Counted from the first letter of the stretch, positions 15,329 through 23,716 are shown. The stretch is 37,422 bases of DNA from an uncultured Solobacterium sp. (GCA_938039295.1 CALHUY010000093.1:1-37422); one strand, 5' to 3'. Numbers and translations: made by a program. Notes: a model not told the origin generated them from the letters alone.

Positions 15329-16195
15329 ATGGTATTAGTTTCAGCAAAAGAAATGATTGAAAAGGCTCATGAAGGTCATTATGCAATTGGTGCTTTCAAC
15401 ATCAATAACATGGAATGGACAAAGGCTATCTTAGCTGCTTGCCAACAGGCTAACTCTCCTGTCATTCTTCAGGTTTCTGAAGGTGCAGCGAAGTATATGT
15501 GTGGCTTCAAGCAGTGTGTAGATATGGTTAAGAACATTCATGACCATATGGGCATTACAGTTCCAGTTGCTTTACACTTGGATCACGGAACATTTGAAGG
15601 TGCTAAGGCTTGCATCGAAGCAGGTTTCACATCTGTAATGTTTGACGGTTCTCACTATGATTTCGCAGAGAACTTAGAGAAGTCAAAGGAAATCATCAAG
15701 TTAGCTCATTCACAGGGTGTATCTGTAGAATGTGAAGTTGGTGGTATCGGTGGTACAGAGGATGGCGTTACATCTAACGGTGAATTAGCTGATCCAAAGG
15801 AATGCGCAGAAATCGCTTCTTTAGGTGTTGATTTCTTAGCTGCAGGTATCGGTAACATCCACGGTGTATATCCAGAAGACTGGACAGGATTAAATTTCGA
15901 AAGATTATCAGAAATCGATGCTGCTGTAAATGGTAAGCCATTAGTATTACACGGTGGTTCTGGTATCCCATTTGACCAAGTACACAAGGCTATCACAATG
16001 GGTGTATCTAAGATCAACGTTAATACAGACTTACAGATTGTATTTGCTAAGGCAACTCGTGAATACATCGAAGCTGGTAAGGACCAACAGGGTAAGGGCT
16101 TTGACCCACGTAAGTTACTCAAACCAGGTGCTGACGCAATCGTTGCTAAGGTAATCGAAATGGTTAACCAATTCGGTTCCGCTGACAAAGCTTAA
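15329..16195 (+). CDS. fba: Fructose-1,6-bisphosphate aldolase, class II
   Basis: A 288-residue zinc-dependent aldolase that splits fructose 1,6-bisphosphate in glycolysis. Seen motifs: AIGAFNINNMEW near the N terminus, the zinc and catalytic region ALHLDHGTFE, SVMFDGSHYDF, and the phosphate-binding GGSGIP followed by KINVNTDLQI. Length and sequence match the FbaA type of Bacillota. The start at 15329 follows AAGGAGG at 15314-15320; an earlier in-frame ATG at 15299 has no site. Codon choice is strongly biased to common codons (TTA, GGT, AAG), as expected for a highly expressed gene. Confidence 0.97.
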   Translation: MVLVSAKEMIEKAHEGHYAIGAFNINNMEWTKAILAACQQANSPVILQVSEGAAKYMCGFKQCVDMVKNIHDHMGITVPVALHLDHGTFEGAKACIEAGFTSVMFDGSHYDFAENLEKSKEIIKLAHSQGVSVECEVGGIGGTEDGVTSNGELADPKECAEIASLGVDFLAAGIGNIHGVYPEDWTGLNFERLSEIDAAVNGKPLVLHGGSGIPFDQVHKAITMGVSKINVNTDLQIVFAKATREYIEAGKDQQGKGFDPRKLLKPGADAIVAKVIEMVNQFGSADKA

Positions 16196-16213
16196 TTACA
16201 AATTGAGTGATAT

Positions 16214-16238
16214 AGAGGCTCACATGAGCCTCTTTTTT
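16214..16238 (+). terminator. Intrinsic terminator after fba
   Basis: AGAGGCTC (16214-16221), ACAT loop, GAGCCTCT (16226-16233), then Ts. Confidence 0.9.
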
Positions 16239-16303
16239 ATATCTCGTTGTATAATGATGACGCAAACTTTTGCATACATCTAGAATGGATACGAAAATTC
16301 ATG

Positions 16304-16309
16304 TAAAAT
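16304..16309 (+). promoter_or_regulatory. -10-like box just before the HAD gene
   Basis: TAAAAT with seven bases to the ATG at 16317. A second TATAAT at 16250-16255 lies further up and would give a leadered transcript. No ribosome binding site is present for either. Confidence 0.4.
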
Positions 16310-16316
16310 GCTGTAT

Positions 16317-16985
16317 ATGATAAAAGCGGTATTGTTTGACATGGATGGTATTCTTTATGATAGTGAATACTATTATATGCAGGGGACAGTTGCACAGATG
16401 CGTGCATATGGTTACGAAGGTCCTGTAGAGAATATCTATCAAATCATCGGTACAACGATGCAGAAAACATATGAGATGTTGTATGACATGTTGGATAGAA
16501 AAGTTCCTCTTGAAGTGATTCGTGAAAATAACGAAAGATACTTTAATGTGGAACACCCAATTCATTTTAAAGAGATTATGTTTTCGGGTGTACCGCAGGC
16601 ATTACAACAGATGAAAGAGAAGGGTTTAAAGTTAGCGGTTTGTTCTGCATCCTCGTATGATTTGATTGTCACAAGTCTAAAAGAGATGGGGATCTTGGAA
16701 TACTTCGACTTTATTGAAAGTGGAGAAAACTGCAAACGTTCAAAACCATATCCAGATATCTATTTATTAGCCCAAGAGGCACTACAAGTACGCAAAGAAG
16801 AGTGCTTGGTATACGAAGATAGTAAAGCAGGGATACAGGCAGGTATCTCAGCCGGAATTAGAACTGTTGCGAGAATTGATGATCGCTTCTACCAGGATCA
16901 ATCAAAAGCAGATATACTTGTAAAGGATATACACGAGCTGACAGAGCTGATCAGAAAGGAAAATAAATATGCAGGAAGTAATTAA
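16317..16985 (+). CDS. HAD-superfamily phosphatase, beta-phosphoglucomutase-like
   Basis: A 222-residue HAD subfamily IA hydrolase. Motif I is VLFDMDGILYDSE (nucleophile and acid/base aspartates), motif II lies in LAVCSASSYDL, motif III is the lysine in KRSKPYPDIYLLA, and motif IV is VYEDSKAGIQAGISAG. Such enzymes dephosphorylate sugar phosphates or isomerise beta-phosphoglucose; the substrate cannot be told. The start at MIKAVLFDMDG fits the family; no ribosome binding site precedes it and a -10-like box is seven bases upstream. The 3' end overlaps murA by 17 bases, so the two are one transcript. Confidence 0.87.
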   Translation: MIKAVLFDMDGILYDSEYYYMQGTVAQMRAYGYEGPVENIYQIIGTTMQKTYEMLYDMLDRKVPLEVIRENNERYFNVEHPIHFKEIMFSGVPQALQQMKEKGLKLAVCSASSYDLIVTSLKEMGILEYFDFIESGENCKRSKPYPDIYLLAQEALQVRKEECLVYEDSKAGIQAGISAGIRTVARIDDRFYQDQSKADILVKDIHELTELIRKENKYAGSN

Positions 16986-18231
16986 AATTGAAGGTGGACA
17001 TACGCTAGAGGGAGAAGTCACAATCTCTAGTGCAAAGAATGCGACAGTAGCACTAATTCCTGCTACCGTACTGGCCCATGGACCAGTCACAATTGTTGGG
17101 GTACCGCAGATTGCGGACGTTGAATCCCTAACAAAGATTCTAAATTTATTAGGTGTTCAAGTAGAAGCACGCTCTTCTGATCATTTGATTATCGATCCTA
17201 CAAATATCCAAAACATTGACTTGGTAGATGACGCAGTCACAAAGCTTCGTGCATCTTACTACTTCATGGGTGCGTTGTTAGGTAGATTTGGTCGTGTATG
17301 TATGAAGATGCCTGGTGGATGTTACTTAGGCCCAAGACCAATTGACTTACACCTAAAGGGTTTTGAAGCCTTAGGTGCTAAAGTAACATATGATAAGGCT
17401 TGTTATACAATCGAAGCCAAGGAATTAAAGGGTGCGAAAATCTTCTTAGATATCGCAAGTGTTGGCGCAACTATCAACATTATGATGGCTGCTGTATACG
17501 CAAAGGGTCGTACAACGATTGAAAATGCAGCGAAGGAACCAGAAATCATCGATGTTGCGACATTATTAAATAAGATGGGTGCACATATTCGTGGTGCAGG
17601 TACAAATGTCATCACAATTGATGGTGTTGATCAATTGATGGGCTGTTTCCATGAAATTATCCCGGACCGTATCGAAGCAGGTACATTCTTAGTGATTGCG
17701 GCTGCTTGTGCTAAAAAGATGGTGATCAAGAATATCATCCCACAACACTTAGATGCCTTAACTTCTAAGTTACAGGAAATGGGTGTTGATATGGATATTG
17801 ATGTAGACCGTATTACGATTCGTCATACAGATAAACTGGTTGCGACGGATGTTACCACAAGACCATACCCTGGTTTTGCGACTGACTTACAACAACCACT
17901 CACAACACTCATGACACAAGCACATGGTGAATCCAAGGTTGTAGAGACAATCTACGTAGAGCGCTTTAAGCACTGTGGAGAATTACAACGTATGGGTGCA
18001 GATATCGAAGTATCAACAGGTTCTGCTAGTATCAAAGGCCCAAGTTCTTTATTTGGAACCAAGGTTGTTGCGACGGATTTACGTTGTGGTGCAGCGATGT
18101 TAGTGGCGGGTCTATTAGCAGAAGGTGTCACAGAAATCCATGATGTATATCACATCGATCGTGGTTACGCTGAAATCGACCAGAAGTTAAAAAATCTTGG
18201 TGCAGTAATTTGGCGTGAAACTATTGAATAA
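16969..18231 (+). CDS. murA: UDP-N-acetylglucosamine 1-carboxyvinyltransferase
   Basis: A 420-residue MurA, the first committed enzyme of peptidoglycan synthesis, which transfers enolpyruvate from PEP to UDP-GlcNAc. The conserved K23 (SAKNA) and the catalytic loop PGGCYLGPRPID with C118 are present, so fosfomycin's target cysteine is intact. The C-terminal GGAAMLVAGL-like region reads CGAAMLVAGLLAEG. Ribosome binding site AAAGGA at 16956-16961. In Bacillus one murA paralogue lies upstream of rho and rpmE; here rpmE follows but rho is absent from the gap. Confidence 0.96.
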   Translation: MQEVIKIEGGHTLEGEVTISSAKNATVALIPATVLAHGPVTIVGVPQIADVESLTKILNLLGVQVEARSSDHLIIDPTNIQNIDLVDDAVTKLRASYYFMGALLGRFGRVCMKMPGGCYLGPRPIDLHLKGFEALGAKVTYDKACYTIEAKELKGAKIFLDIASVGATINIMMAAVYAKGRTTIENAAKEPEIIDVATLLNKMGAHIRGAGTNVITIDGVDQLMGCFHEIIPDRIEAGTFLVIAAACAKKMVIKNIIPQHLDALTSKLQEMGVDMDIDVDRITIRHTDKLVATDVTTRPYPGFATDLQQPLTTLMTQAHGESKVVETIYVERFKHCGELQRMGADIEVSTGSASIKGPSSLFGTKVVATDLRCGAAMLVAGLLAEGVTEIHDVYHIDRGYAEIDQKLKNLGAVIWRETIE

Positions 18232-18286
18232 AAAGATTGCACGAAAAAAATTGTTATGGTAGTATAAATAGGCAATTTAGCACTTT

Positions 18287-18311
18287 CTTTAAGCCAATCA
18301 GAGGCTTAAGG
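18287..18311 (+). promoter_or_regulatory. Hairpin in the rpmE leader
   Basis: CTTTAAGCC (18287-18295), loop AATCAGA, GGCTTAAGG (18303-18311), nine pairs with one G-T. It ends four bases before the AAGGGAG ribosome binding site. No T-run follows, so it is more likely a regulatory leader element than a terminator. A promoter near TAGTAT/TATAAA (18260-18268) with TTGCAC at 18237 would start the leader. Confidence 0.5.
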
Positions 18312-18327
18312 CAGAAGGGAGATAAAA

Positions 18328-18531
18328 ATGAAAAAAGATATTCATCCAACTTATCACAAGGCGAAGGTAGTATGCACAAGCTGTGGTGCAGAATTCGAAA
18401 CAGGTTCTGTATTATCTGAAATTAAAGTAGATACATGCTCAAACTGCCATCCATTCTATACTGGACGTCAGAGATTCGCACAGGCTCAAGGACGTATCGA
18501 GAAGTTCAATAAGAAGTACGGTATGAAATAA
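18328..18531 (+). CDS. rpmE: 50S ribosomal protein L31, zinc-binding form
   Basis: A 67-residue L31. It has the four zinc cysteines C16, C19, C37 and C40 (CTSC and CSNC followed by HPFYTG), so it is the zinc-containing form, not the cysteine-free paralogue made under zinc starvation. Start follows AAGGGAG. The leader carries a 9-bp hairpin. A GC-rich terminator follows, so it is transcribed alone. Position between murA and prfA is conserved in Bacillota. Confidence 0.97.
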   Translation: MKKDIHPTYHKAKVVCTSCGAEFETGSVLSEIKVDTCSNCHPFYTGRQRFAQAQGRIEKFNKKYGMK

Positions 18532-18535
18532 AGCC

Positions 18536-18562
18536 GGTCCGGTATAATTCCGGACCTTTTTC
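18536..18562 (+). terminator. Intrinsic terminator after rpmE
   Basis: GGTCCGG (18536-18542), loop TATAATT, CCGGACC (18550-18556), then TTTTTC. Confidence 0.9.
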
Positions 18563-18622
18563 TTTGAATACAAAGAATATAAACTATGTTAAAGTTGTTA
18601 TGGAAAATATGTGGAGAATACT

Positions 18623-19699
18623 ATGGACGCAGTAAGAACAAAATTAAGTGAAATAGAAAAACAATATAAAGAAATCGTAGAGAAGCTTATGGATGAGAAA
18701 GTTATGTCAGATTCTAAGCTCCTTACAAAATTATCAAAGGAACAGGCAAGACTTACACAACCTGTCGAAGCGTACCACCAACTTCTAGAGTTAGACTCTC
18801 GTATTGCGCAAGCAGATGAGATGTTAAAGGAGAATGATCCTGAACTCAAAGAGATGGCACGTATGGAAAAAGATGAGTGTGAACCAGAACGTGAAGCCTT
18901 GTTAGAAAGAATTCAGCACTTACTTGTACCACGTGATCCAGATGATGACCATGATGTCATCATGGAAATCCGTGGTGGTGCAGGTGGAGATGAAGGTAAT
19001 ATCTTCGCTGGTGACTTATATCGTATGTATAGTAAGTACGCAGAAAGCAAGGGCTGGAAGGTACAGGTTCTGGAAGCTTCTGTCAGTGAAGCAGGTGGAT
19101 ATACGCAGATTATCTTCTCTGTAAAGGGAACAGATGTATACAAAGAATTAAAGTTTGAATCAGGTGTACACCGTGTACAGCGTGTACCAAAGACAGAAAC
19201 ACAGGGACGTATTCATACTTCTACCGCAACTGTACTATGCCAACCTGAAGCGGAAGATACCGATATCGAAATCGATCCAAAGGACTTAACAATTGAAACA
19301 CACCGTGCTTCTGGTGCCGGTGGTCAGCATATTAATAAGACAGACTCTGCCGTACGTATCGTGCACGTTCCAACAGGTATTACAGTAAACTGCCAGGATG
19401 GACGTTCACAGATTGAAAACCGCGAGACAGCGATGCGCTTAATTCGTGCGCGTGTATATGAAGAACTCAAGCGTATTCAGGAAGAGGAAGCTGGTAAGAT
19501 TCGTCGTGCTAAGATTGGTACTGGTGATCGTTCAGAAAAAATTAGAACATATAACTACCCACAAAACCGTGTAACAGACCACCGTATTGGTTTAACAATT
19601 ACACAGTTAGACCGTATCATGGAAGGTAAACTCGATGGAGTCATTGAGGGCTTATTAGCAGAAGAAGAAAAGAGAAAACTTGAGGAGACAGCAGTGTGA
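18623..19699 (+). CDS. prfA: Peptide chain release factor 1
   Basis: A 358-residue RF1, which reads UAA and UAG stop codons. The codon-recognition tripeptide is PKT (189-191, the RF1-type PxT motif; RF2 would have SPF) in RVPKTETQGRIHTS, and the catalytic GGQ is at 233-235 in SGAGGQHINKTDS. The ATG at 18623 is preferred over GTG at 18611 because GTGGAG lies just ahead of it. Overlaps prmC by four bases, a common pairing because PrmC methylates the GGQ glutamine. Confidence 0.97.
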   Translation: MDAVRTKLSEIEKQYKEIVEKLMDEKVMSDSKLLTKLSKEQARLTQPVEAYHQLLELDSRIAQADEMLKENDPELKEMARMEKDECEPEREALLERIQHLLVPRDPDDDHDVIMEIRGGAGGDEGNIFAGDLYRMYSKYAESKGWKVQVLEASVSEAGGYTQIIFSVKGTDVYKELKFESGVHRVQRVPKTETQGRIHTSTATVLCQPEAEDTDIEIDPKDLTIETHRASGAGGQHINKTDSAVRIVHVPTGITVNCQDGRSQIENRETAMRLIRARVYEELKRIQEEEAGKIRRAKIGTGDRSEKIRTYNYPQNRVTDHRIGLTITQLDRIMEGKLDGVIEGLLAEEEKRKLEETAV

Positions 19700-20550
19700 G
19701 TACATTTGCGAAAACAATTAAGCAATACGAAAAAGAGTGTTTAAAAAATGATATTCCTGCGGAAACTGTCATGGCATATCTTTTAGAAATCTCTCAACGT
19801 GAACGCTATGATTTGTTTATGCATATCGATGATGAGATGCCAGAAGCGCTCGCAAGTGAATTCCATGCAGGCATGGAAAGAATCTTAAAACAGGAACCAA
19901 TGGCGCATGTATTAGGTTATTCATGGTTCTATGGATATAAGATGATTGTCAATGAAGATGTATTAATTCCACGCTGTGAAACGGAAGAACTCTGTGCATT
20001 AATTTTATCTCGTATTGATGAAATTTTCCCGACAAAGGAAACTGTCGAATGTGCAGATGTTGGAACCGGTTCTGGTGCCATTGCGATTACAATCGCAAAA
20101 GAAGAAAGTCGTGTGAAGATGCACGCAACAGATATTAGTGAAGAAGCTTTAGTCACTGCAAGGAAGAACGCAGAAAATAACGAAGTCGAAATCGACTTTA
20201 CTGCAGGGGATATGTTACAACCGTTAATTGACGCAAATCGTCATTTGGATGTACTTATTTCCAATCCTCCATACATCCCACAGGATGAACAGATGGAAAC
20301 CTCTGTTGTGGACTTTGAACCTCATGTAGCCTTATTTGGTGGTGAGGATGGACTAAAGTTCTATCGCATGATTTTTCAGGATTGTAAGAAAGTTCTCAAC
20401 GAGAAAGCATTTATGGCTTTTGAAATGGGATGGGACCAGCGCGAGCGTATGAGTAAACTAGTAGAAGAGATGTTACCAGAAGCTCGTTATGAAATCCTCA
20501 AAGATATGAACGGCAAAGACCGTATGTTGTTTGTATATTTTAATTGTTAA
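19696..20550 (+). CDS. prmC: Release factor glutamine methyltransferase
   Basis: A 284-residue SAM-dependent enzyme that N5-methylates the GGQ glutamine of release factors. The catalytic NPPY motif is at 190-193, the SAM-binding loop is DVGTGSGAIAITIA, and the N-terminal domain ends in MAHVLGYSWFYG with the family's PR in LIPRCETEEL. Starts with GTG inside the prfA stop codon. Length is normal. A terminator follows immediately. Confidence 0.95.
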   Translation: MSTFAKTIKQYEKECLKNDIPAETVMAYLLEISQRERYDLFMHIDDEMPEALASEFHAGMERILKQEPMAHVLGYSWFYGYKMIVNEDVLIPRCETEELCALILSRIDEIFPTKETVECADVGTGSGAIAITIAKEESRVKMHATDISEEALVTARKNAENNEVEIDFTAGDMLQPLIDANRHLDVLISNPPYIPQDEQMETSVVDFEPHVALFGGEDGLKFYRMIFQDCKKVLNEKAFMAFEMGWDQRERMSKLVEEMLPEARYEILKDMNGKDRMLFVYFNC

Positions 20551-20577
20551 AAATGGAGGATTCCTCCATTTTTATCT
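20549..20577 (+). terminator. Intrinsic terminator after prmC
   Basis: AAATGGAGG (20551-20559), ATT loop, CCTCCATTT (20563-20571), flanked by A and T runs. Confidence 0.88.
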
Positions 20578-20644
20578 TTTCAGATAAATTTAACATCCAA
20601 AAATGGATGAGCATAGTAAAATAGATATGCTAGGAGTTTAAACT

Positions 20645-22168
20645 ATGACAAAGAATATTCTTGAGTGGCTAGAAGCCTCTTGTCTAAAACATCCAAATAA
20701 GATTGCGGTCGCTGATGAAACCGCAGAAATGACATATGCAGAGTTAGTGAAAGATGCCAAGATTCTTGGTACAACGCTTGCGACATATATCCAACCTCGT
20801 CAAGCGGTTGCGATGTATATGGAAAAGAGTAACACTACACTTGCGGCAATGTATGGTGCTGTCTATGCGGGTGGATTCTATTCACTGATTGACACAAGAC
20901 AGCCAATAGGACGTATTGAAAAGATTTTAGAAGTATTAAGTCCAAGTGTTATCTTGAGTAATGAACGTTTCTATGAAGAAGCGCGCGAAAAATTAGGGTC
21001 TACTGCTAATATTGTGAAGGTTGAAGATATTATCCGTGAAGGCATTATTGATGAAAACATGCTTGCAGGGATTCGTAAACAGGCAGCTAGCACAGATCCT
21101 CTCTACGTAAACTTTACGAGTGGTTCCACTGGTGTACCAAAGGGTGTTGTTGTTGGACATGGATCTGTCATCGATTTTATTCCAGAATTTGTAAAGGTGT
21201 CTGGAATTTGTGCGGATGATCGTATTGCTAACCAAGCACCATTTGATTTTGATGTGTCAGTGAAAGATATTTATAGCAGTATCTATGTTGGTGCTAGAGT
21301 AGAACTGATTCCACGTGAATTCTTCAGTAATCCAACACATCTGATGGATTTCTTATGTGATCATCAGGTGACTGTACTAACATGGGCTGTTAGTGCAATG
21401 TGCTTTGTGTCCATTATGAATGGATTTGGCTACCGTAATCCTGAGACGATTCGTTTAGTCATGTTCAGTGGTGAGGTCATGCCAATTAAGCATTTAAATA
21501 TCTGGATGAAGAATTGTCCAAAGGCAGAGTTTATCAATCTATATGGACCTACTGAGATTACATGTAACTGCACATACTATCGTTTAGAAAATCGTGAATA
21601 TAAGGCAGATGAAATCATTCCAATTGGTTCAGCATTTGATAATGAGAAGGTATTCTTACTATCTGATGAAAATAAATTGGTAGATACCCCAAATGAAAGT
21701 GGAGAAATCTGTGTAGCGGGGGCATGTCTAGCGTTAGGTTATTATCATGACAGCGAAAAGACAGCAGCTGTATTCGTACAGAATCCATTAAATACTGTGT
21801 ACTATGAACGCATGTATCGTACAGGTGATCTTGCAAAATATAACGAGCAAGGAGAACTGGTCTATATTGGACGTAAAGACTTCCAAATCAAGCACCTAGG
21901 ACATCGCATTGAGTTAGGTGAAATTGAAAGCTTAGTGCAAGGACGTAGTGGTGTTGTGCGTGCATGTGCAATTTATGATCACAATAAGAAACGTATCTAC
22001 TTATTCTGGTTAGGTGAGCGTGATCAAAAGGAATTACATAATGAATTAAAGGTTGTAATGCCAAGCTACATGGTGCCTAACAAGTTAGTACACTTGGATG
22101 AAATGCCAATGACAAAGAACGGTAAGATTGACCGTGCTGTATTAAAGAAGATGGAAGGAATCGAATAA
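20645..22168 (+). CDS. DltA-like amino-acid adenylating enzyme
   Basis: A 507-residue member of the ANL adenylation superfamily. Core motifs are all there: A3 NFTSGSTGVPKG, NQAPFDFDVSVKDIYSS, A5 NLYGPTEIT, A7 YRTGDLA, A8 GRKDFQIKHLGHRIELGEIE, and the A10 catalytic lysine K494 in NGKIDR. It resembles DltA (D-alanine to DltC carrier ligase) in the FDFDVSVKDIY segment and in C253, which lines up by eye with the cysteine of DltA that shapes its D-alanine pocket. It has no fused carrier domain, and no carrier protein or dltB/dltD is next to it. Its stop overlaps the decarboxylase start by one base (TAATG), so the two are translationally coupled. The amino acid used is unknown. Confidence 0.85.
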   Translation: MTKNILEWLEASCLKHPNKIAVADETAEMTYAELVKDAKILGTTLATYIQPRQAVAMYMEKSNTTLAAMYGAVYAGGFYSLIDTRQPIGRIEKILEVLSPSVILSNERFYEEAREKLGSTANIVKVEDIIREGIIDENMLAGIRKQAASTDPLYVNFTSGSTGVPKGVVVGHGSVIDFIPEFVKVSGICADDRIANQAPFDFDVSVKDIYSSIYVGARVELIPREFFSNPTHLMDFLCDHQVTVLTWAVSAMCFVSIMNGFGYRNPETIRLVMFSGEVMPIKHLNIWMKNCPKAEFINLYGPTEITCNCTYYRLENREYKADEIIPIGSAFDNEKVFLLSDENKLVDTPNESGEICVAGACLALGYYHDSEKTAAVFVQNPLNTVYYERMYRTGDLAKYNEQGELVYIGRKDFQIKHLGHRIELGEIESLVQGRSGVVRACAIYDHNKKRIYLFWLGERDQKELHNELKVVMPSYMVPNKLVHLDEMPMTKNGKIDRAVLKKMEGIE

Positions 22169-23343
22169 TGCAAGAAAAAGAACTAAAGTATATCGCAGAA
22201 TATTATCAAACACCTTGCTTTATCTTTGATTTAGAAGCAGTAAAATATCGTGTTTCAAAGATGAGAGAAATCGTAGGTAGTGCATATCGTCTATGTTATT
22301 CCATCAAGGCAAATCCATTCTTGATTCCGACGATGGCAGAAATCACAGATAAATTAGAAGTATGTAGTCCAGGTGAACTATCCATCTGTAAAGCTCTACA
22401 TGTAGAACCGACAAAGATTTTATACTCAGGTGTTAATAAGACAGAAGTGGATGTTGCAGATGCGATGGAATATGGAGTGATTCACTACACAGCAGAATCT
22501 CTATTGCATATGGATATCGTAAACGAAGTTGCTGGGAAGTACCAAAAGAAAGTTGAGATTCTACCTCGTTTAAATGCAGGTAGTCAATTTGGTATGTCCA
22601 AGGAAGATTTATTCTCTATCTATGCAAATGAAGAAAAGTATCCAAATGTTATTGTAAAAGGCATTCACTACTTCGCGGGCACACAACGTAAGAAGAACGA
22701 CAAGCAAATCAAAGAGTTGGATATGTTGTTAGAATTAATCAAAGAGATTCAAACAACGTTCAATCGTAAAGTAGAACAGATTGAATATGGACCAGGTTTA
22801 TCTGTACCATTATTCGAAGGCGATGATTTCAGTGATACATTAAAACCTCTTGAGAACATCCATGCAAAGCTAAAAGAACTATCTGAGGTTGTAGATTTAA
22901 CAATTGAAATGGGTAGATTCTATTCCACATTCTGTGGAACATACCTCACTCGTGCAATGGATTGTAAGTCCAATGAAGGTGTGAATTACTGCATCGTAGA
23001 TGGTGGTATGAATCATCTAAACTATTATGGTCAAATGATGGGTATGAAAGTACCACACATTCAACACTTGCATGCATGTGATGACCGTACAGAAAAGAAT
23101 TGGTGTCTATGTGGTAGTCTTTGTACAACTGCAGATGTGCTAGTCAGAGATGTAACGTTACAAGGTTTACATGAGGGTGATTATTTAGCCTTTAACAATT
23201 GTGGTGCATACTCCGTTACAGAAGGGATTCACTTATTCTTAAGTCGTACGATGCCGTTAATTCTATTGCGTACAGCAGAGAATGAATACATTGTCGCAAG
23301 AGAAATGCAAGAATCTTATCCAATCAATACAATTCAAAATTAA
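22168..23343 (+). CDS. Type III PLP-dependent amino-acid decarboxylase
   Basis: A 391-residue alanine-racemase-fold decarboxylase (diaminopimelate/ornithine decarboxylase group). The PLP lysine is K47 in CYSIKANP, the glycine-rich phosphate loop is YGPGLS, and the substrate-side cysteine region is CGSLCTTADVL (C319). The usual HxGSQ motif is replaced by YFAGTQ, and the C-terminal region reads NCGAYSVTEGIHLFLSR. The pattern is closer to decarboxylases that act beside adenylating enzymes and carrier proteins (BtrK of butirosin biosynthesis) than to true LysA; this is inference. Coupled to the upstream adenylating enzyme. A terminator follows. Confidence 0.82.
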   Translation: MQEKELKYIAEYYQTPCFIFDLEAVKYRVSKMREIVGSAYRLCYSIKANPFLIPTMAEITDKLEVCSPGELSICKALHVEPTKILYSGVNKTEVDVADAMEYGVIHYTAESLLHMDIVNEVAGKYQKKVEILPRLNAGSQFGMSKEDLFSIYANEEKYPNVIVKGIHYFAGTQRKKNDKQIKELDMLLELIKEIQTTFNRKVEQIEYGPGLSVPLFEGDDFSDTLKPLENIHAKLKELSEVVDLTIEMGRFYSTFCGTYLTRAMDCKSNEGVNYCIVDGGMNHLNYYGQMMGMKVPHIQHLHACDDRTEKNWCLCGSLCTTADVLVRDVTLQGLHEGDYLAFNNCGAYSVTEGIHLFLSRTMPLILLRTAENEYIVAREMQESYPINTIQN

Positions 23344-23350
23344 TCAATAG

Positions 23351-23388
23351 ACATTCTCTATTTAAATGACAGATAGAGAATGTTTTTC
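23351..23388 (+). terminator. Intrinsic terminator after the decarboxylase
   Basis: ACATTCTCTAT (23351-23361) and ATAGAGAATGT (23373-23383), 11-bp perfect stem, then TTTTC. Confidence 0.88.
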
Positions 23389-23497
23389 TATTTTGTTGGG
23401 AGTATACTAAAAGTAGATATTCAACTATTATGTTCAACTATCATTACACTGCTATCATTTATCTTTTGCGTATTTCTAATTCATAAAAGGAGGGTTT

Positions 23498-23713
23498 ATG
23501 AGAAAAAAGATGTTATTGTTCCAATGCGTGTATTTAGCTGCTTTAGTTTTGATGGCTATCACGATACAACTGTATATTAAGTTTTATTTAGCCGATATAA
23601 ATATGAATATTCCGAAGATATCAGTGTTATTCACAATTCTAGTTTTAGTGATACTAGTATTGCTTGTTGTGGCATATTTGATATATCGAAAAATACCAAA
23701 AGATCAGGAATGA
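23498..23713 (+). CDS. 71-residue two-helix membrane protein
   Basis: Starts MRKKMLLFQCVYLAALVLMAI, a first membrane helix, then about 20 polar residues (KFYLADINMNIPK), and a second helix LFTILVLVILVLLVVAYLIY ending in a basic tail. Strong AAAGGAGGG site at 23487-23495. TATACT at 23403-23408 may be its -10. No family recognised. It lies between terminators, so it is probably its own transcription unit. Confidence 0.65.
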   Translation: MRKKMLLFQCVYLAALVLMAITIQLYIKFYLADINMNIPKISVLFTILVLVILVLLVVAYLIYRKIPKDQE

Positions 23714-23716
23714 TAG

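Noticed and set aside
15706..16188. 160-residue minus-strand ORF inside fba
   Set aside because: Shadow produced by strong codon bias of fba; no start signals.
18237..18419. 60-residue plus-strand ORF over the rpmE leader
   Set aside because: Overlaps the promoter, hairpin and start of rpmE in another frame; no ribosome binding site.
23344..23500. Searched for a small carrier protein (DSL motif) next to the adenylase pair
   Set aside because: No frame shows a carrier-like sequence with a phosphopantetheine serine motif.
23380..23580. 66-residue hydrophobic ORF before the 71-residue membrane gene
   Set aside because: Its start lies inside a terminator stem, no ribosome binding site, and it overlaps the better-supported gene in another frame.
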